A stretch of DNA of 10,179 nucleotides from an uncultured Lachnospiraceae bacterium (GTDB lineage Bacteria > Bacillota > Clostridia > Lachnospirales > Lachnospiraceae): contig CAMWSA010000112.1 in NCBI GenBank assembly GCA_947176785.1, positions 1 through 10,179 on the forward strand, in the 5' to 3' direction. A program made the translations under genes and the position numbers. Positions within the stretch are counted from its first letter, which is position 1. Each line of letters begins with the position of its first letter. The notes under the pieces are model-generated. The model ran no database searches. It worked only from the letters and a program-made list of their open reading frames with translations, and was not told the origin of the DNA. Of this stretch, positions 7,520 to 10,179 are shown one piece after another.

Positions 7520-8128
7520 ACCTTTTGTAACACATTTTTCCTCCTCCTTACATCTTCTGTAAAATGTCGAACTGCTCATTCCCAGTTTTTCGGCAGCTTG
7601 TCTTACTGTTATCTCCCCCTGGGTCCAAAGCCGGTAATACTGCTGAAAGTCCTCCGGCACTTCCTTTTTGTGCCGTCCGAATCGCACCCCCTTGGCCTGG
7701 GCTGCGGCTATGCCCTCGCTTTGGCGGCTATGGATAAAGGCGCGCTCCGTCTCGGCCACATAGGCCAGGATCTGGAGCACCAGGTCGGAGATGAACACCC
7801 CGGTCAAGTCATCATGTCCCACAGCGGTATTTAAAAGGGGCATGTCCAGCACCTCAATATTCGCGCCGATTTCCCGGGTGATTTTCCGCCACTGTTCCAG
7901 AATCTCGCCATAGTTGCGTCCCAGCCGATCGATACTCTTGATCACCAGCAGGTCTCCTTTTTTCAGCCTCTTTATTAATTTCTGATATCCTGTCCGCTGA
8001 AAATCTTTGCCGGACATTTTGTCCAGATAGATGCATTTCTGCGGAATTCCTCTGCTTTGCATAGCCAGGAACTGGCGTTCCGGGTTCTGATCTCTGGTAG
8101 ATACTCTGATATAACCATATTGCTGCAT
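7481..8128 (-). CDS. Serine recombinase, resolvase/DNA-invertase family
   Basis: Small site-specific recombinase of the Tn3-resolvase/Hin-invertase group, which cuts DNA through a 5'-phosphoserine link. The 215 residues are slightly longer than the usual 180-200. The catalytic domain begins YGYIRVSTRDQNPERQ with the nucleophile S10. DKMSGKDFQRTGYQKL (36-51) and IKSIDRLGRNYGEI (63-76) supply the conserved arginines R68 and R71. The long E helix covers about 120-150 (AETERAFIHSRQSEG), and a C-terminal helix-turn-helix lies near 173-192 (ITVRQAAEKLGMSSSTFYRR). The start at 8128 is fixed by AGGAGG 8 nt upstream, rather than an in-frame ATG at 8215. The last 12 residues (RKNETPSSNAFL) and the stop are antisense to a gene remnant, so the tail is probably acquired and not native. 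No transposase or clear crossover (res/hix) site is seen, so whether it inverts, resolves or is a stranded piece of a mobile element is open. Confidence 0.93.
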   Translation of the reverse strand: MQQYGYIRVSTRDQNPERQFLAMQSRGIPQKCIYLDKMSGKDFQRTGYQKLIKRLKKGDLLVIKSIDRLGRNYGEILEQWRKITREIGANIEVLDMPLLNTAVGHDDLTGVFISDLVLQILAYVAETERAFIHSRQSEGIAAAQAKGVRFGRHKKEVPEDFQQYYRLWTQGEITVRQAAEKLGMSSSTFYRRCKEEEKCVTKGRKNETPSSNAFL

Positions 8129-8136
8129 TTTTCTGC

Positions 8137-8142
8137 CCTCCT
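8137..8142 (-). promoter_or_regulatory. Ribosome binding site of the recombinase
   Basis: A perfect AGGAGG on the minus strand lies 8 nt before the ATG at 8128 and settles the start of the recombinase. Confidence 0.9.
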
Positions 8143-8272
8143 GAATTTGCGTTCCACGAGTTCCCTCCCGAACAATCTGCTGATGGAGATCAGGACGCCG
8201 CGGGGGTCCTAACAATCATCAGCAAAATGTGAGGGAATGTGCTGTTTAAGTTTTGCATCTGTCATGTCGGTT

Positions 8273-8301
8273 TTGACGGATGCTATTTTACGAATTATAA
8301 A
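8273..8301 (+). promoter_or_regulatory. Sigma-70/SigA-type promoter of asnA
   Basis: TTGACG (8273-8278) and TATAAA (8296-8301) are separated by exactly 17 nt, a near-consensus housekeeping promoter. Transcription would begin near 8308, leaving a leader of roughly 120 nt before asnA. The leader lacks the T-box core (AGGGTGGAACCGCG-like) expected of tRNA-sensing control and shows no strong attenuator. Confidence 0.7.
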
Positions 8302-8428
8302 ATATGGGAATATCATAGAACAGAAAAGGTGAATGAAGCAAAAATGTTTATCCGGCGATAAAAAACACTTGCCAAATAAGGGAAAAAGCGGTTAAATAGT
8401 ACTGGAAATTGAAAAATTACGGAAAGGT

Positions 8429-9454
8429 ATGGTTCATAAGACAATGACTAACCAATTAATACCCAAGGGATACAAGTCCCAGCTGAATCTATACGAGACC
8501 CAGGTGGCGATCAAGACCGTGAAGGATTTCTTCCAGGGACTGCTGGCGGAGCGCATGCATCTGCTCAGAGTGTCCGCACCGCTTTTCGTGGCTCCGGAGT
8601 CCGGCATGAATGACAATTTAAACGGTGTGGAGCGGCCTGTGAGTTTCGACATTAAGGAACAGGAAGGCAGAGAGGGACAGGTGGTGCAGTCCCTGGCTAA
8701 GTGGAAGCGCTATGCGCTGCAGAAATATGGTTTTTCCGTGGGTGAGGGTCTGTATACGGATATGAGCGCCATCCGAAGAGATGAAGTCACGGACAATATT
8801 CACTCCATCTATGTGGATCAGTGGGACTGGGAGAAGATCATCAACCGGGAGGACCGGAATCTGGACACTTTGATGGAAGTGGTGCGCACGGTCTACAAGG
8901 TGCTGCGCAAGACGGAGAAATACATGGCGATTCACTATGACTATATTGAAGAGCTTCTGCCCCATGATATTTTCTTTATCACCACCAGGGAGCTGGAGGA
9001 GATGTTCCCGGATTACACTCCCAAGGAAAGGGAATATTACATAACCAAGGCCAAGGGAGCTGTGTGCATCATGCAGATCGGTGATGTGCTGGAGAACGGC
9101 GAGCCCCACGACGGCCGGGCGCCGGACTATGACGATTGGGCGCTGAATGCGGATATCGTGGTGTACTATCCCGTGCTGGATATTGCTCTGGAGTTATCTT
9201 CCATGGGTATCCGGGTAGACAGGGAGTCATTGCTGTCCCAGCTGGAGAAGGCCGGCTGTCCGGAGCGGGCGGATTTGCCCTTCCAGAAATCCATTCTGGA
9301 CGAGACAGTACCCTTCACCATCGGCGGCGGTATCGGACAGTCCCGAATCTGTATGTTCTTCCTGCGCAAGGCTCATATCGGAGAGGTGCAATGTTCCCTG
9401 TGGCCGGAGGAAGTGGTGCAGGAGGCCCAGCGGGTAGGGCTGCAGCTGCTGTAA
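8429..9454 (+). CDS. asnA: Aspartate-ammonia ligase (asparagine synthetase A)
   Basis: Makes asparagine from aspartate, ammonia and ATP through aspartyl-AMP; cytosolic homodimer with a fold related to class II aminoacyl-tRNA synthetases. Its 341 residues match the family (E. coli 330). Signatures in order: NLYETQVAIKTVKDFF (20-35); APLFVAPESGMNDNLNGVE (50-68); SLAKWKRYAL (88-97); GEGLYTDM (105-112); YVDQWDWEK (128-136); APDYDDW (231-237), the substrate/ATP region; LSSMGIRVD (256-264); and GGGIGQSR (299-306), the class II motif 3-like arginine. The ATG at 8429 has GGAAAGG just upstream (GGA at 5 nt). An in-frame ATG at 8444 (MTNQLIPKGYKSQ) matches the usual family N-terminus but has poorly spaced RBS sequence, so the true protein may be 5 residues shorter. 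Transcribed from the promoter at 8273-8301, away from the recombinase. The following region shows hairpins but no clear poly-T terminator. Confidence 0.96.
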   Translation: MVHKTMTNQLIPKGYKSQLNLYETQVAIKTVKDFFQGLLAERMHLLRVSAPLFVAPESGMNDNLNGVERPVSFDIKEQEGREGQVVQSLAKWKRYALQKYGFSVGEGLYTDMSAIRRDEVTDNIHSIYVDQWDWEKIINREDRNLDTLMEVVRTVYKVLRKTEKYMAIHYDYIEELLPHDIFFITTRELEEMFPDYTPKEREYYITKAKGAVCIMQIGDVLENGEPHDGRAPDYDDWALNADIVVYYPVLDIALELSSMGIRVDRESLLSQLEKAGCPERADLPFQKSILDETVPFTIGGGIGQSRICMFFLRKAHIGEVQCSLWPEEVVQEAQRVGLQLL

Positions 9455-9510
9455 GGGATATGCGGAACTTTAGCAGGCAATTGCGAAACTCTTACCGCAA
9501 GTGACGGGAT

Positions 9511-9536
9511 TTGTGTTAGAAAAAGACCTAACACAA
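9511..9536. repeat. Hairpin downstream of asnA
   Basis: TTGTGTTAG (9511-9519) and CTAACACAA (9528-9536) form a perfect 9-bp stem with an 8-nt A-rich loop, 57 nt after the asnA stop. There is no T run after it, so it is not a canonical terminator; it may stabilise the asnA 3' end or terminate weakly. Confidence 0.6.
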
Positions 9537-9560
9537 TCAACATATACAAAAACGGGCCCC

Positions 9561-9589
9561 GAAGCAAATTTGTTTCACAAATTTGCTTC
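9561..9589. repeat. Perfect 12-bp inverted repeat with 5-nt loop
   Basis: GAAGCAAATTTG (9561-9572) and CAAATTTGCTTC (9578-9589) pair perfectly around TTTCA. It is preceded by the palindrome GGGCCC (9555-9560). On the minus strand the hairpin is followed, after GGGGCCCG, by a short T run, so terminator activity in that direction is conceivable but weak. It belongs to the gene-free 390-nt stretch between asnA and the last gene. Confidence 0.65.
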
Positions 9590-9648
9590 ATGCAGTGGCA
9601 AGTCGCCCTTATTTTGTATATATTGCCCAATCCCTGTATCCTGAAAGG

Positions 9649-9798
9649 AAGTTTGGAAGTAAAACTTCCAAATACTGATCGGTGCAATATCGCAGGCGCA
9701 GCCAGCGATATGCATGCAGAGGTAAGTTTGGAAGTGAAACTTCCAAATATGCATTAACGCAATAACACGGGCGCAGCCCGTGTTATGCAGGCAGAGGT
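9649..9798. repeat. Two tandem 75-bp repeats, each with two hairpins
   Basis: Unit 1 is 9649-9723 and unit 2 is 9724-9798; 60 of 75 positions agree, and a third unit appears to begin at 9799 (AAGTTT) before diverging. Each unit has hairpin A (TTTGGAAGT, 3-nt loop, ACTTCCAAA), with an identical stem in both units. Each also has hairpin B, an 11-bp stem with loop GCA: 9687-9711 in unit 1 and 9762-9786 in unit 2. The stem of B differs between units at three positions per arm, all of them partners: T-A becomes A-T, G-C becomes A-T, and an A-A mismatch becomes G-C. The apical GGC-GCA-GCC is conserved. The second unit ends 46 nt before the next start codon. The function is unknown. Confidence 0.85.
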
Positions 9799-9832
9799 AA
9801 GTTTCGTAATCGTCCAGGAACTTTAGATAAGA

Positions 9833-9837
9833 AAGGA
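9833..9837 (+). promoter_or_regulatory. Ribosome binding site of the last gene
   Basis: AAGGA lies 7 nt before the ATG at 9845 and supports that start. Confidence 0.65.
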
Positions 9838-9844
9838 ACAAGCC

Positions 9845-10179
9845 ATGGGAATATTCAGCAATCTTAAGAAACCCAGGCGGATTGAGAAATCCTGCCTCCT
9901 GTTTTGCCCGGAAGGCGACTCCATCAAAGTCATGGATCAGATTGAGAATATGCTGGGCAAAGAACCGGGCCCCAAAACCAATAACTATACACTGCACAAT
10001 GGTGACAGGAAGGTCTTTCTGGTCGCCTGCGGCTTAGCGGACGAAGATGCCAACGGGACTTATGCGAAAGAGCAGATCAAAGGCGTTCAGGGATTCGTCT
10101 ATGCAATCCAGACAAAACATGTGGATATAAAGCGTAATCTTTTCTATCATTTGCGCCAGTGCAAGGCAGTTCTTCGGAT
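9845..10179 (+). CDS. Unrecognised cytoplasmic protein, 5' part only
   Basis: The first 111 codons are visible and the frame runs off the window. The protein begins MGIFSNLKKPRRIEKSCLLF with no signal peptide or membrane segment, so a cytosolic protein is expected. The visible part alternates hydrophobic strands (SCLLFCPEG, KVFLVACGLAD, GFVYAIQT) with charged helices (DSIKVMDQIENMLG, IKRNLFYHLRQCKAVL), an alpha/beta pattern. This loosely recalls the DUF4261 type of Firmicute protein, but the match is from memory and weak, so no function is assigned. It is preceded by the 75-bp hairpin repeats, and no clear promoter is visible in the 390-nt gap, so it may be read from within the repeat region or through from asnA. 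Confidence 0.75.
   Translation, partial: MGIFSNLKKPRRIEKSCLLFCPEGDSIKVMDQIENMLGKEPGPKTNNYTLHNGDRKVFLVACGLADEDANGTYAKEQIKGVQGFVYAIQTKHVDIKRNLFYHLRQCKAVLR

Noticed and set aside
8129..8215. N-terminal extension of the recombinase (start at 8215)
   Set aside because: Serine recombinases begin a few residues before the YIRVST motif, and a perfect AGGAGG precedes the start at 8128.
8302..8428. T-box riboswitch upstream of asnA
   Set aside because: No AGGGTGGAACCGCG-like core and no terminator/antiterminator pair are visible.
9575..9997. Minus-strand open frame of 140 codons with a 25-residue internal repeat across the tandem DNA repeats
   Set aside because: The repeat length (75) is a multiple of three, so the frame stays open by construction. 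It overlaps the start of the well-supported plus-strand gene at 9845, its stems are explained by DNA hairpins, and the peptide is Cys/His/Phe-rich and unlike a real protein.

Overview
The window looks like chromosome of a Gram-positive Clostridia species, most probably Lachnospiraceae. The evidence is the moderate base composition, strong AGGAGG-type ribosome sites, the clostridial style of IlvC and AsnA, and GT-C/YfhO-type membrane proteins of the kind found in Firmicute cell-surface glycan loci. This placement is inferred from protein style; no rRNA or other phylogenetic marker is present.

Layout. (1) 46-1047 (+): ilvC, ketol-acid reductoisomerase, closed by an intrinsic terminator at 1092-1130. 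(2) 1287-7346 (-): three convergent, co-oriented genes for large polytopic membrane proteins, read from right to left. The first (5625-7346) is a GT-C-like glycosyltransferase, the second (3275-5587) a YfhO/PTPS-related membrane protein, and the third (1287-3125) another GT-C-like membrane protein with a large extracytoplasmic domain. They probably act together in building or decorating a surface polysaccharide or teichoic-acid-like polymer from lipid-linked sugars. (3) 7481-8128 (-): a small serine recombinase of the resolvase/invertase family, directly upstream of that cluster and in the same orientation. (4) 8429-9454 (+): asnA, aspartate-ammonia ligase, behind a clear sigma-70-type promoter. 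(5) 9455-9844: a 390-nt gene-free stretch with several hairpins and a 75-bp tandem repeat. (6) 9845 to the window end (+): the start of an unrecognised cytoplasmic protein.

Two non-obvious structures stand out. First, an 89-bp sequence occurs twice in inverted orientation, at 3158-3246 and 7431-7519, on either side of the block holding the first two membrane-protein genes. Both copies read as decayed fragments of one lost coding sequence, and the recombinase uses antisense of one copy to encode its last dozen residues. This suggests that the glycan locus was assembled by insertion and rearrangement. Second, in the 75-bp tandem repeats upstream of the last gene, every substitution within the second hairpin stem falls at a paired position, so pairing is kept or restored while sequence drifts. 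This supports a conserved nucleic-acid structure.

Functionally, ilvC (branched-chain amino acids) and asnA (asparagine) are ordinary biosynthetic genes. The material between them (surface-glycan membrane proteins, recombinase, gene remnants) has the character of a variable accessory segment between core genes. I see no CRISPR array, tRNA, rRNA or complete insertion sequence.
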